Positions 33,528 through 41,839 of a stretch of DNA of 64,000 nt are shown in pieces. A program made the position numbers and the translations under genes. Position 1 is the stretch's first letter. Each line of letters opens with the position of its first letter. The notes under the pieces are model-generated. The model did not search any database. It saw nothing but the letters and a program-made list of their open reading frames with translations, and was not told the origin of the DNA. Source of the DNA: a virus; the IMG/VR virus record IMGVR_UViG_3300020477_001105, positions 47,663-111,662 of that record; one strand, written 5' to 3'.

Positions 33528-34859
33528 CTAATCCTCGACTAAAGATCTCAGAGTTCTATCAATAGCCATTGATTGTTCAGTGTTGTTCATCGACTCCGCT
33601 TCTGATAACGTCAGTGTAGTGTAGTCAACACTCATCTCAACTGACCCGAAATTTTGACCATATCTATTCTTAATCATCCCCATTCGAATAATACCTAGCT
33701 CAACATCTTCATCTTCTTGCCAGATGCTCATGATACAATCAGCTGTAGCGGCTAGACCGATACTTTCACTAATATTTTCTACACCTGGATTGTGTTCGTT
33801 TAAGCCACTTCTGTTAACTTGTGTAGCTGTTACGAACGGACAATTAAACGTATACGACAAGGCTCTAACCTGCTCTGATGTATGTTTAATTCTCTCATAT
33901 GAGTTGTTCCCGATTGGTGAATGTAGCAAGTTAATATAATCTAATACTACTATATCAGGCTTAATACCTTGATGTATTAGCTTTTGCAGATATGCACTTA
34001 ATTGTGTTGAAGATATAGCGTTAGGAGGAAATTCTTTAATAATTAATCTAGAGTCTGGGTGACTATCTTTATATGTCTCTATATTTCGCTTAACAATATC
34101 AGAACTACCGGTTAAATCACTTATAGGTATTTGACTGATACTAGTAGATATACGCTTAGCATACATTAGCTCAGACATTTCTAATGATATCAAAACAGCA
34201 GTCTTACCCTGTGCTGCTACGTTACACGCAATGTTACCTAAAAATATTGACTTACCAATATTAGTTGCTCCTGCGAACAAATATAAAGCTTTACCTTTCT
34301 CTAAAAAGCCACCACCTAGCTTTCTATCCAACCACTCCCAATTGGACGGTATATGTTTTTCTTCTTTCTGTAAATCAGCAATATGCTCGTCGATATTAGA
34401 AAAGAACTCCATTCCCAGTCCACCGGTGAGGTTTACGCCACAAGCCTTCTCAAACTTGTCCAATATATCAGCAGTATCTATGTTACCTGCCTGGCAGTCA
34501 TCTGCTACGTCTATCATAGTATGATACACGCTTTTCTCTTTTATAAACCTCTCTGTATTTTCATATAGCTCATCTCTATTAAACTTTCTATCAATATCAT
34601 TAAACTGGTTAACGATGTATTTAAATTGCTCTTTGAGCTCTGGTGTAGTCAGCCGAGATTTAATTTCAGTTATAGTAGGTGTACTATTACGTTTAATAAA
34701 AAAGTCCGTAATTAATTCAACGATAGAAGAGATTTGCTTATTCTTGAAATATCTAGGTTCAATAGTATCAACTAACGTTCCCAAATACTCAGGGTTAGTT
34801 AACATATTGTATATTACGACAATCTCAAAAAAATCAGTATCTAGCTTTTGCTTGTCCAT
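33528..34859 (-). CDS. 41: Replicative DNA helicase gp41
   Basis: 443 aa (T4 gp41 475). DnaB-type hexameric helicase that moves 5' to 3' on the lagging strand. Walker A 'LFAGATNIGKSIFLGNIACN' contains G-x-x-x-x-G-K-S; 'AVLISLEMSELMYAKRI' and 'DIVVLDYINLLHSP' (Walker B) follow, then 'FVTATQVNRSG' (motif H3/Q). The N-terminal domain (1-160) is helical. Its stop lies 10 nt before the DHH gene. Confidence 0.93.
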   Translation of the reverse strand: MDKQKLDTDFFEIVVIYNMLTNPEYLGTLVDTIEPRYFKNKQISSIVELITDFFIKRNSTPTITEIKSRLTTPELKEQFKYIVNQFNDIDRKFNRDELYENTERFIKEKSVYHTMIDVADDCQAGNIDTADILDKFEKACGVNLTGGLGMEFFSNIDEHIADLQKEEKHIPSNWEWLDRKLGGGFLEKGKALYLFAGATNIGKSIFLGNIACNVAAQGKTAVLISLEMSELMYAKRISTSISQIPISDLTGSSDIVKRNIETYKDSHPDSRLIIKEFPPNAISSTQLSAYLQKLIHQGIKPDIVVLDYINLLHSPIGNNSYERIKHTSEQVRALSYTFNCPFVTATQVNRSGLNEHNPGVENISESIGLAATADCIMSIWQEDEDVELGIIRMGMIKNRYGQNFGSVEMSVDYTTLTLSEAESMNNTEQSMAIDRTLRSLVED

Positions 34860-35554
34860 TTATTCAAAAAATAACTTTGACTGTCAAGAAACTCTTGATT
34901 AACGTCTCCTAATCCAGGGCTATCGTGGCGCACCCATATAGGCCATGTTGTTAATTTTAACCCATGTTTGTTAGCTTGCAAGCAAAAATCTAAATCATAA
35001 TGATGAGCTATGGCTGGAAGGTTTTCGTCGAACCTAACTTCAGGTTTTAAACTACTAACTTTAATAGCTAAAAATAAACCATCCATTATAACACATCTAT
35101 TCGGTACAGGTCCGAAATTAGTTACAAACTGTTTACCATCTCCTGTTTTATGTGCTACTGCACCTGACCAATCGTTTTGATTAGACATTAAATGCCATAG
35201 TGCAGGTTCCTTAATCTGAGCCTGTGTAGCACCGGCTAGGCCTACTATGTCATTATCCTTAAATGCTTCTTGTAGCTTTTCAGTCCAACCCAAATCATCC
35301 ATTTTAACATCATCATGCATTAGTATGACTGTATCATACCCCTCAGTCACTGCCATGTCTAATACTTTGTTGTAATGCTTTCCGATATTCTCTTTATTAT
35401 TCTTTTTAACGACGGCCTGAAAGTGCATATCTGTATATAAAATATGATCGTCACAATCTTCTCTAGCACAGCCAATAAGCATAGAGTTATATGTAGAAGT
35501 TTCTTCAAACCCCTCTACACCATGTTTTGTGCAGGTTCCAATTAAAGTTGTCAT
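34841..35554 (-). CDS. Glycosyltransferase-like protein (GT-A fold)
   Basis: 237 aa. 'GYDTVILMHDDVKMDDLGWT' supplies a D-D metal-binding motif, and 'VRFDENLPAIAHHYDLDFCL' matches the late 'F-D-E-x-F-...-H-x-Y-D-x-D' motif of many phage-borne galactosyltransferase-like GT-A enzymes. The N-terminus is 'LIGTCTKHGVEGFEETSTYN'. It overlaps the helicase gene by 19 nt and the amidotransferase gene by 4 nt. Acceptor unknown. Confidence 0.72.
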   Translation of the reverse strand: MTTLIGTCTKHGVEGFEETSTYNSMLIGCAREDCDDHILYTDMHFQAVVKKNNKENIGKHYNKVLDMAVTEGYDTVILMHDDVKMDDLGWTEKLQEAFKDNDIVGLAGATQAQIKEPALWHLMSNQNDWSGAVAHKTGDGKQFVTNFGPVPNRCVIMDGLFLAIKVSSLKPEVRFDENLPAIAHHYDLDFCLQANKHGLKLTTWPIWVRHDSPGLGDVNQEFLDSQSYFLNKWTSKS

Positions 35555-36216
35555 AATACGAAAAACGGTGAACTGTACTCAAACTCACCGACTGGATCTA
35601 TAGTATCTGTAATCTTATACAATACACCCTCTCTTAGAGGTACGAGAGTATGGTATGGATCCTGGATGGATGAAAAGTAATTATCTCTTACATCTCTGAA
35701 AAGTGTACTACCTACTCGGGCAAGATATTTGTTATTACTATTTTCATTATATATCCATACACCGAATGTACCCTTTAATGCACCTAAAGCGCATGTAATA
35801 GCTTTGATTTCGTTTTCGTCGCTGTCCTCACCTATATAACAGTGATCAATGAATGCTGGTATAACTGACGAGTCAACATTATTAACTGTATCCGGAGGTG
35901 AGCCTATCCAATACTCTTGTATAATATCTCTATCATTAGACAATACACCGTTATGTGCCACAACCCAGTCATTATGTCGAAACGGGTGGCTAGTAGCTAC
36001 GCCATGTTCACGCTCAATTGACGTCGGGGCCTGTGTATGCCCTAGATAGTAGTCGGAGTTGTCGAGTGCCATGTCAGGTTCCCCTGGTACTCTATGTATA
36101 ATCGAACCGGTTGATGATACATATACACCCCCGTAAGCGAAGTCTCCACGCTGCTTATTCATAGCGTAGAGTGTTTTAAATTGTTCTAAGCGAGTGCTAC
36201 CAAATATTCCACACAT
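35551..36216 (-). CDS. Class II glutamine amidotransferase domain protein
   Basis: 221 aa, a stand-alone N-terminal-nucleophile amidotransferase. After Met1 removal, Cys2 (MCGIFGSTR) is the nucleophile. Conserved parts are 'KQRGDFAYGG' (Arg), 'YYLGHTQAPT', 'VVAHNGVLSN' (Asn and Gly of the oxyanion hole) and 'NNVDSSVIPAF' (Asp). It releases ammonia from glutamine for a partner enzyme. Candidates are a sugar aminase or QueC: archaeal and some phage Gat-QueC fusions join these two functions. QueC is encoded about 4 kb away here. Confidence 0.88.
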   Translation of the reverse strand: MCGIFGSTRLEQFKTLYAMNKQRGDFAYGGVYVSSTGSIIHRVPGEPDMALDNSDYYLGHTQAPTSIEREHGVATSHPFRHNDWVVAHNGVLSNDRDIIQEYWIGSPPDTVNNVDSSVIPAFIDHCYIGEDSDENEIKAITCALGALKGTFGVWIYNENSNNKYLARVGSTLFRDVRDNYFSSIQDPYHTLVPLREGVLYKITDTIDPVGEFEYSSPFFVL

Positions 36217-36219
36217 AAT

Positions 36220-36429
36220 TTACTGCTCCATGTACCTATCGTCTATATGTGTATCAGTTCTTGGGCGGATTGCTGATGCCAGCTCTCTGTCCCGCTGTCG
36301 GCAAATCTGCCATTGTTTTTCTTCATCTCTAGTCTTATAATCCTTAGGGTTATGTCTACCTGTTGTTAACACAGTCCAGCACAATCTGATTCTAGTCAGC
36401 CAGCTGTATGTATCCTTAAATTCCATCAT
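36220..36429 (-). CDS. Small protein with W-x-x-R-x-R-L-C-W motif
   Basis: 69 aa. 'YSWLTRIRLCWTVLTTGRHN' matches a motif shared with the gene at 39542 (W-x-x-RL-x-LCW-x-x-L-T-x-G). The rest is charged. Starts by overlap (ATGA) with the oxygenase gene. Function unknown; a pair of related small proteins in one block. Confidence 0.72.
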   Translation of the reverse strand: MMEFKDTYSWLTRIRLCWTVLTTGRHNPKDYKTRDEEKQWQICRQRDRELASAIRPRTDTHIDDRYMEQ

Positions 36430-37067
36430 TGTTTTTTCGCTGTAAAGACGAGTACGTCCATGTACCCTGGTTCATCATTCTCTATAAGCTGTATACTTCT
36501 CCCGTTATGCCACAGATAACTATCATCCACAATAGCCATAGTGCCTGGATCGAGAATTGCTTGTAAGAACGGTGGGTCCGTCTTACTTGTTGATAATAGT
36601 AGCTCACCACCGATAATATTGCAACGATCAATTCCAATAACTGCAATGCAATCATATCCGTCTTGGTGCCAACCTTCAGGAGACAACTGAGTAGCTCCTC
36701 CTTTAGCGCGTACTCTCATTTGATGTATATCCATCGTATACGGTGACGACAAGCTACATGCCCTATAAAATACATTACACATCTCTCTAAGACATGCGCT
36801 ATTAATTACATCTTGATCGATGTTATCGAACGCGCGCGACATTCCACCTTGATGCTGATTATACTTACTGCTTTGATTAAATTCTTTGACACGTAAATCT
36901 GTCACTACCGCGGTAGACTTATCACAGTCGACACTAACACGGGAATATCTTCGCAGTCTATAATTACCGTCGCGGTGATCAGTTTCCGGTAAGTGATTAA
37001 ATGAGTCTCTAATCTCCTTAGCATACTCAGGGTTAACTTTAGTAATTTGTAATATTGTATTAGTCAT
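36426..37067 (-). CDS. 2-oxoglutarate/Fe(II)-dependent oxygenase (PF10014-like)
   Basis: 213 aa. The facial triad is His134 and Asp136 in '[17 protein letters not shown]', and His187 in '[12 protein letters not shown]'. '[12 protein letters not shown]' and '[13 protein letters not shown]' complete the pattern of the 2OG-Fe dioxygenase family that includes L-isoleucine hydroxylase. Family members hydroxylate free L-amino acids, so an amino acid or small metabolite is a likelier substrate than protein. Overlaps the GMP reductase gene by 8 nt. Confidence 0.82.
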   Translation of the reverse strand: MTNTILQITKVNPEYAKEIRDSFNHLPETDHRDGNYRLRRYSRVSVDCDKSTAVVTDLRVKEFNQSSKYNQHQGGMSRAFDNIDQDVINSACLREMCNVFYRACSLSSPYTMDIHQMRVRAKGGATQLSPEGWHQDGYDCIAVIGIDRCNIIGGELLLSTSKTDPPFLQAILDPGTMAIVDDSYLWHNGRSIQLIENDEPGYMDVLVFTAKKQ

Positions 37068-38091
37068 TTTTTCCGAATATTTCGTTTGATTGTTGTGTTA
37101 CTCTAACGAATGTCGCGCACTTGGGCATATATCTAATTGCGCTAGCTCCAATGTAAGTACAAGCGCTTCTCAGACCACCTAAGATGCTAGTCACAGTCCC
37201 TCTGACGGGTCCTTTATAGGGTACGTTGACTGTCTTACCTTCTGAACTTCGATATTCTGCGACCCCGCCACTATATTTGTTCATAGCGGTATCGGAGCTC
37301 ATTCCATAAAATTGTTTATATTGTCGTCCTTCTTCTTCGACGATCTCCCCACTACATTCTGCATGACCAGCAAGCATGCCGCCCAGCATAACATAATCAG
37401 CCCCAGCAGCAAAGGCTTTGGATATGTCCCCAGGACAACAACAACCACCATCAGCCATAATATGCCCACCAACCCCGTGAGCAGCGTCAGCGCATTCAAT
37501 GACCGCGCTGAGTTGAGGATATCCGACACCAGTCTGAATACGAGTAGTGCAAACACTACCACTCCCAATACCAACTTTAACCACATCAGCTCCATTTAAT
37601 ATTAACTCCTCCGTCATTTCACCGGTAACAACATTACCAGCTATTATTACTTTATCAGGAAACTCTTTCCGTACAACTTTTACAAATTTGGAAAATCTTT
37701 CCGAATAACCATTTGCTACATCAATGCATATAAACTTAACATCTAGATGTCGCAATACTGGTTTTATTTTATCATATTCCGTATATGTTATACCAGTTGT
37801 CACTGCAGCGTTATCCTTAATCTCTTGCCAATTATTTTGATACTGCTCCGGTGTGTGATGCTTATGTAAGCAAGTCAGCATAGCATGTTGCTTTAAGGCA
37901 TGTGCCATCTCCATAGTACCGACATGATCCATATTAGCGGCTACTACTGGGTGACCAAGCCATTCATAATCACTATGTCTAAAGTGAAATTGACGTTTTA
38001 GCATTACTTCTTTTCTTGAGTTTAAAATAGACCGTTTAGGTCTCAGAAGTACGTCTTTATAATCTAACTTGATATCTTGTTCAATCCTCAT
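37060..38091 (-). CDS. guaC: GMP reductase (GuaC)
   Basis: 343 aa from the ATG at 38091 ([20 protein letters not shown] is the normal GuaC start; the frame extends upstream only from a TTG). It reduces GMP to IMP with NADPH, releasing ammonia. Catalytic Cys181 lies in '[16 protein letters not shown]', where CTTR separates GMP reductase from IMP dehydrogenase. '[13 protein letters not shown]' and '[16 protein letters not shown]' (phosphate site) also fit. No CBS domains. Its start is inside the nuclease gene's last codons. Confidence 0.93.
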   Translation of the reverse strand: MRIEQDIKLDYKDVLLRPKRSILNSRKEVMLKRQFHFRHSDYEWLGHPVVAANMDHVGTMEMAHALKQHAMLTCLHKHHTPEQYQNNWQEIKDNAAVTTGITYTEYDKIKPVLRHLDVKFICIDVANGYSERFSKFVKVVRKEFPDKVIIAGNVVTGEMTEELILNGADVVKVGIGSGSVCTTRIQTGVGYPQLSAVIECADAAHGVGGHIMADGGCCCPGDISKAFAAGADYVMLGGMLAGHAECSGEIVEEEGRQYKQFYGMSSDTAMNKYSGGVAEYRSSEGKTVNVPYKGPVRGTVTSILGGLRSACTYIGASAIRYMPKCATFVRVTQQSNEIFGKND

Positions 38092-38425
38092 ACAGCGTAG
38101 CGTGTCCTTCGTCAATAAGTCTCGAGTTTACAGAGTAATCTAAATCATCTCCGACAAATATGTACCCTATACATCTACCATACTTACCAACTTTTGTTGA
38201 TTCGATTATAAATTCATTATCACAATCTTCAAGTGTTTGTTTGAGCCATTCTTTAGCCTTGAGACCTTTCGCTTTCTCCTTCTTGTCTCTAGTACGACAT
38301 TCCCACGCATCAATACCACCTAACCTGATTCGCTTCTTGACCCATGTATCGAAACCTAAGTCAATCATGGCATCTACAGTGTCACCGTCGATGACCCTGA
38401 TTAACTTTGCTCTGTATTGGTACAT
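38081..38425 (-). CDS. Staphylococcal-nuclease-like nuclease
   Basis: 114 aa, complete. '[17 protein letters not shown]' (Asp13, Asp15 for calcium), '[15 protein letters not shown]' with Arg34 and Glu42, and '[11 protein letters not shown]' with Arg84 give the full SNase catalytic set. No signal peptide, so it acts in the cell, perhaps on host DNA or RNA. Overlaps neighbours by 11 and 25 nt. Confidence 0.92.
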   Translation of the reverse strand: MYQYRAKLIRVIDGDTVDAMIDLGFDTWVKKRIRLGGIDAWECRTRDKKEKAKGLKAKEWLKQTLEDCDNEFIIESTKVGKYGRCIGYIFVGDDLDYSVNSRLIDEGHATLYED

Positions 38426-38838
38426 CTATTCACTAATTCCGATGATGAACGAATTTTTTCTCCTAGACCGTCTACCATTTCAATATTAAGCTGTCTACAA
38501 ATATTAGCTTCAGGAATTTCTTCCTCCTTTCTATCACCGCCATTAGCAAAAATGTTCGGTCTGATCATATCAAGTGATTTACATACAGATAGATCTTCGT
38601 CAATCGACATGACCGCCACGTCTACACATTTTAATGCCTTAACAATTCTAAGTCGGTCCTCTAACTTCATAAACGACTTACCCTTCTTTTTATGAGCTTG
38701 TATATCATTGTTTACAATTACAAATAACCTATCACCTAAGCCCTTGGCCATTTCAAGATACTCTAAATGACCTACATGTAGAGGGTCAAAATACCCGCTA
38801 GCTGCTACTACCTTTACTGTTTCAATGTCAGTCTCCAT
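38401..38838 (-). CDS. Cytidylyltransferase-like nucleotidyltransferase (RfaE/TagD type)
   Basis: 145 aa. 'AASGYFDPLHVGHLEYLEMA' has the H-x-G-H motif; 'NANGGDRKEEEIPEANICRQ' differs slightly from the family 'N-G-G-D-R' (here ANGGDR) and 'GEKIRSSSELV' is the I-x-S-S motif. Enzymes of this type activate heptose, glycerol or ribitol phosphates. With Rml and Gmd genes it points to surface-sugar synthesis. Confidence 0.88.
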   Translation of the reverse strand: METDIETVKVVAASGYFDPLHVGHLEYLEMAKGLGDRLFVIVNNDIQAHKKKGKSFMKLEDRLRIVKALKCVDVAVMSIDEDLSVCKSLDMIRPNIFANGGDRKEEEIPEANICRQLNIEMVDGLGEKIRSSSELVNRCTNTEQS

Positions 38839-39124
38839 TACCTGGTTTCATCTCTTTTAACTTTTTGACATCGTACCCGTCTTCTTTAGCTATACCCTTT
38901 TCGAATAGCTCTATAAAAAACTCTTGTACCCCCTTTTTGCTAACTCGCTTACGATTTTTTTCTTTCTTAAAGAGTTCGTCAAAAGCCTTATTGGTAGAAA
39001 TTTCCATAGAGCAGGTATCGTCTGGGTTATCTTTAATGTCATGTATATAAACCCTCGGAAAATCACTGGCCATAACTTCTTCAAAGTTATTGTCGTTAAG
39101 GGGTATTCCTTTATGTTTCTTCAT
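38828..39124 (-). CDS. Hypothetical protein
   Basis: 98 aa, Lys/Glu/Asp-rich: 'NFEEVMASDFPRVYIHDIKD', 'KKGVQEFFIELFEKGIAKED'. No motif recognised. It overlaps the cytidylyltransferase gene by 11 nt and the tiny membrane gene by 4 nt. Confidence 0.72.
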   Translation of the reverse strand: MKKHKGIPLNDNNFEEVMASDFPRVYIHDIKDNPDDTCSMEISTNKAFDELFKKEKNRKRVSKKGVQEFFIELFEKGIAKEDGYDVKKLKEMKPGNGD

Positions 39125-39252
39125 GAGTATTTTTTATATAATTTGATCATTAGATATACCGCAATCGCTGCTGGAACTAGCCAAATCAGCCCATTTACTG
39201 TATGTTCGGGGTGGTTACAAAGACCATTTACACATTTAATTGTATTATTCAT
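39121..39252 (-). CDS. Tiny membrane protein (43 aa)
   Basis: 43 aa beginning MNNTIKCVNGLCNHPEHTVN. One hydrophobic helix at residues 21-37 (GLIWLVPAAIAVYLMIK), with a short Lys-rich cytoplasmic end. Two Cys and two His lie before the helix. Its stop overlaps the ATG of the next gene (ATGA). Function unknown. Confidence 0.65.
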   Translation of the reverse strand: MNNTIKCVNGLCNHPEHTVNGLIWLVPAAIAVYLMIKLYKKYS

Positions 39253-39274
39253 ATTTCGTTCTCACTCGACTTTA

Positions 39275-39505
39275 TCATCCATCGTTGCCTATTGCTTCAA
39301 CAGGACAAGCGTCCATAGCTTCCGCGCATAACGTCTCCTCCTCTTCATTTTCAGGTTGTTTGAAAACGTAGGAATAACCTCCGTCTTCGTTTCGTGTAAA
39401 ATTGGCGGGTGCGGTTTCGCGGCATAGATCGCAGTCAATACACTCTGTATCGCAATAGTATTTACCCGCTGCGTTATCTTCGTATTTATCTTCTTTCGTT
39501 GCCAT
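39275..39505 (-). CDS. Ferredoxin, single [4Fe-4S] type
   Basis: 76 aa. 'YYCDTECIDCDLCRETAPAN' contains C-x-x-C-x-x-C after an extra Cys, and 'AEAMDACPVEAIG' gives the fourth Cys followed by Pro. This is the one-cluster ferredoxin fold, an electron carrier. Within the phage it might donate electrons to QueE (radical SAM, at 57248) or another reductase; that link is inferred. Its promoter leaves 5 nt before the ATG. Confidence 0.9.
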   Translation of the reverse strand: MATKEDKYEDNAAGKYYCDTECIDCDLCRETAPANFTRNEDGGYSYVFKQPENEEEETLCAEAMDACPVEAIGNDG

Positions 39506-39510
39506 AATTT

Positions 39511-39539
39511 ATTATAACGATTAAAGTCCTAATTAGCAA
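39511..39539 (-). promoter_or_regulatory. Sigma70-type promoter for ferredoxin
   Basis: -35 TTGCTA (39534-39539), 17-nt spacer, -10 TATAAT (39511-39516), 5 nt to the ATG at 39505. Confidence 0.6.
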
Positions 39540-39541
39540 AC

Positions 39542-39796
39542 TTATATTTCTTCATTATTTATCCACTCCGCTAATTCTTTTGCTTCTTCTTTACTCAAAA
39601 TTAGTTGATCGTCATAATAGTTGCCTTTCGTTAACGCCATCCAACACAACTTCAATCTCATCCACCAAGTTAACTTAACGGGATTTAAGCCCTCTCGCCA
39701 AAAACTAACATACAGTTCTTCCTCGTCATCAAACTTGGTAAGTAGCATACCTTCGCCGTGACAACTGCATTTAATGAATTTCTCTCGACTTTTCAT
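39542..39796 (-). CDS. Small protein with W-x-x-RL-x-LCW motif (paralog of 36220)
   Basis: 84 aa. 'TWWMRLKLCWMALTKGNYYD' shares the motif seen in the gene at 36220. A Cys/His pair near the start ('KCSCHGEGM') and a helical end ('LSKEEAKELAEWINNEEI') are also present. Small, conserved type in this phage; function unknown. Confidence 0.75.
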   Translation of the reverse strand: MKSREKFIKCSCHGEGMLLTKFDDEEELYVSFWREGLNPVKLTWWMRLKLCWMALTKGNYYDDQLILSKEEAKELAEWINNEEI

Positions 39797-40044
39797 TCTA
39801 AATTAAATTTATCCATCAACCTAGACACGCCAATTATTTCAATACCCACCTGAGTGTTCACTTCGTCTGTGTCTATTGATACCATATTCCCCTGCTTGTC
39901 TCTGTACACCATTACTGCACCGACTCGACCTTGCGGCGGAGCCACGTAGATATACATGGAATCCGCTTCTTCGTCATAACTAATTCTGTTATCGAAATCG
40001 TATTCGTTATACTTTCCGTAGCCTTCTGGAAATTTGGCTTTCAT
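39793..40044 (-). CDS. DUF2283-like small protein
   Basis: 83 aa. 'RISYDEEADSMYIYVAPPQG' and 'VSIDTDEVNTQVGIEIIGVS' fit DUF2283 (Y-D-x-x-x-D-x-x-Y-I, then D-x-D ... G-I-E-I). Members are small, of unknown function and often found beside toxin-like or regulatory genes. Overlaps the preceding gene by 4 nt. Confidence 0.82.
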   Translation of the reverse strand: MKAKFPEGYGKYNEYDFDNRISYDEEADSMYIYVAPPQGRVGAVMVYRDKQGNMVSIDTDEVNTQVGIEIIGVSRLMDKFNLE

Positions 40045-40085
40045 TAATGTGAGTGATGTAATCTAAAAATTAGTTCTGCGACGAC

Positions 40086-40796
40086 TTACTTTCCTATCAT
40101 GTTTAGTAATTTATCCCACGGAATCTCTCTGCTATACTCAAGAGGATCCTTAATACCTGCGTCGATAAACCCTTGGAGCCTAGATGAGCAGGCGGTACAT
40201 TCTCCACACGCTTTGTCTTCTCCTTTGTAGCAGGTCCAGGTATGTCCAAAACTAACATCTAACTCAGTTCCCCATTCGATAATTTCTCTCTTCGACATCT
40301 CTATAAGAGGTGCTTCAATCTTAATTCTATGCTTTCTGTTCAAGGAAGTCAAGCTATTAATTGTTTCCAGAAACTCCTTGCTACCGTCCCAATAACCAGC
40401 TTGTGTATCTACTTGTGCAGCTCCGTGAAATACTGTATTAGCCTCTAACGATTCAGCGATTGCACAACAAATAGACAATAACATCTGATTCCTGAACGGT
40501 ACATAATTGACTGTCTGTGCATCTCCTAATACATCTCGTGTTAAGGCTACTTCAATCTCAGGGTTTGTTAGAGATGATGTGTTGATGTCCTTAAAAAAGT
40601 CTAACCTGATCAATTTATGGTTAACCCCGAGTTTTTCTGCCGTATATTCTGCAGATATTAACTCCCTACTATGTCTTTGACCGTAGTGAAAGGAAATTGC
40701 ATGAACTTCGTCAAATTTATCCGATTTTACAGCATGATAAAGTAATACTGTCGAATCTATTCCACCTGATATTGGTACTACACACTTAGTTGCCAT
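40086..40796 (-). CDS. queC: 7-cyano-7-deazaguanine synthase (QueC)
   Basis: 236 aa. It converts CDG to preQ0 with ATP and ammonia. PP-loop 'ISGGIDSTVLLYHAV' (SGG-x-DS), 'SFHYGQRHSRELISAE', 'YVPFRNQMLLSI' and a C-terminal zinc site 'TCYKGEDKACGECTACSSRL' (four Cys) are all present. It completes the FolE-QueD-QueE-QueC route in this window. Start overlaps uvsX by 11 nt. Confidence 0.96.
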   Translation of the reverse strand: MATKCVVPISGGIDSTVLLYHAVKSDKFDEVHAISFHYGQRHSRELISAEYTAEKLGVNHKLIRLDFFKDINTSSLTNPEIEVALTRDVLGDAQTVNYVPFRNQMLLSICCAIAESLEANTVFHGAAQVDTQAGYWDGSKEFLETINSLTSLNRKHRIKIEAPLIEMSKREIIEWGTELDVSFGHTWTCYKGEDKACGECTACSSRLQGFIDAGIKDPLEYSREIPWDKLLNMIGK

Positions 40797-41838
40797 ATTG
40801 ATACTTTTCGTTTAGGACTTCTTCCAGCTTTGGAAGGATTGTCTCTTCCCAGAGCTTTTCATCCTTCCTCCAAGTTTTATAATATCCTAACTTCGTACCA
40901 TCTTCAAGCGAATAAGTGGAACCACTTTGAATAATTACACCATGATTAACAGCGACCTCTTTTAAACCGGCATATTTGTCTAAGCCAGTTTTAAAATTTA
41001 AGTACATTTCACATTCTAGGAACGGTGGAACGAACCTATTCTTAACTGTTAATGCTCTAAGTGTCGTCCCGCTATATTTTTTAGCTTCGGGCAACATTTC
41101 GTCGTCTTCATTAGCACCATCTTGCTTTTCACTTCTTGAAGCTAGCTGTACTAGTACACTCGCCAGATAAATCGGACCCTTACCACCGGCCTGATTCTTT
41201 ACTAATGATGGAAACATAGCGGCAGGGTCGTCGTATGTATGATTAGCGAATAGGATAGTAGTACCAGTCCTGGCCGCTTTATACGTCAAAAGCCTCATCA
41301 TACTTTTAAGTGACTTAGCTCTCATGCCCATGTCCATAGCAGCCTTACCCTTCTCGGCATCCGTTACTTCCTTCTGTGAAGCCAGGTTACCCAGTGAGTC
41401 GATTGAGATAATGAACTTACCGTTCATACCACCAGCCTCAATACCATCTAAAAGGGCAATGAGTTGGTTTCTACAATCTTCAATAGTATTAACAGGCACG
41501 TACTTAGTCTTCTCAGGATCTAAACCTACAGCGCTAGCGTTTCCATCATCAACAGCCATCTCAGTATCGAACACGACAGGGATTAATCCCTTCTTCTGTG
41601 CCTTTCCGAGAATCTTATTAATAATATAAGTCTTACCACACATCGAGGGACCAGCTAATCCAGTAATTCTACCTTTAGGTATACCCTTATATAACGAACC
41701 GGAAATAATTGAGTTCAATACCATGCACCCGGTGTCAAACCACTCGTCAACATTTGATAGTGACGTATCAGACAGGAGGCTAGCTTCCGGGTTAAGCTTA
41801 TCTAAAGCTTTGAACACATCTAATGCTTTTTTATCCAT
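40786..41838 (-). CDS. uvsX: RecA-like recombinase UvsX
   Basis: 350 aa (T4 UvsX 391). It pairs homologous DNA for repair and recombination-dependent replication. Walker A 'GPSMCGKT' at residues 63-70, 'VVFDTEMAVDDGNA', 'KFIISIDSLGNLASQ' (Walker B), and 'TILFANHTYDDPAAMFPSLV' and 'QAGGKGPIYLASVLVQL' (L2 region) match UvsX. The stop lies within the start of queC. Confidence 0.93.
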   Translation of the reverse strand: MDKKALDVFKALDKLNPEASLLSDTSLSNVDEWFDTGCMVLNSIISGSLYKGIPKGRITGLAGPSMCGKTYIINKILGKAQKKGLIPVVFDTEMAVDDGNASAVGLDPEKTKYVPVNTIEDCRNQLIALLDGIEAGGMNGKFIISIDSLGNLASQKEVTDAEKGKAAMDMGMRAKSLKSMMRLLTYKAARTGTTILFANHTYDDPAAMFPSLVKNQAGGKGPIYLASVLVQLASRSEKQDGANEDDEMLPEAKKYSGTTLRALTVKNRFVPPFLECEMYLNFKTGLDKYAGLKEVAVNHGVIIQSGSTYSLEDGTKLGYYKTWRKDEKLWEETILPKLEEVLNEKYQYGN

Positions 41839-41839
41839 T

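Noticed and set aside
37060-38115. GMP reductase starting at 38115
   Set aside because: That codon is TTG and adds 8 residues not found in GuaC proteins; the ATG at 38091 starts with the conserved [10 protein letters not shown].
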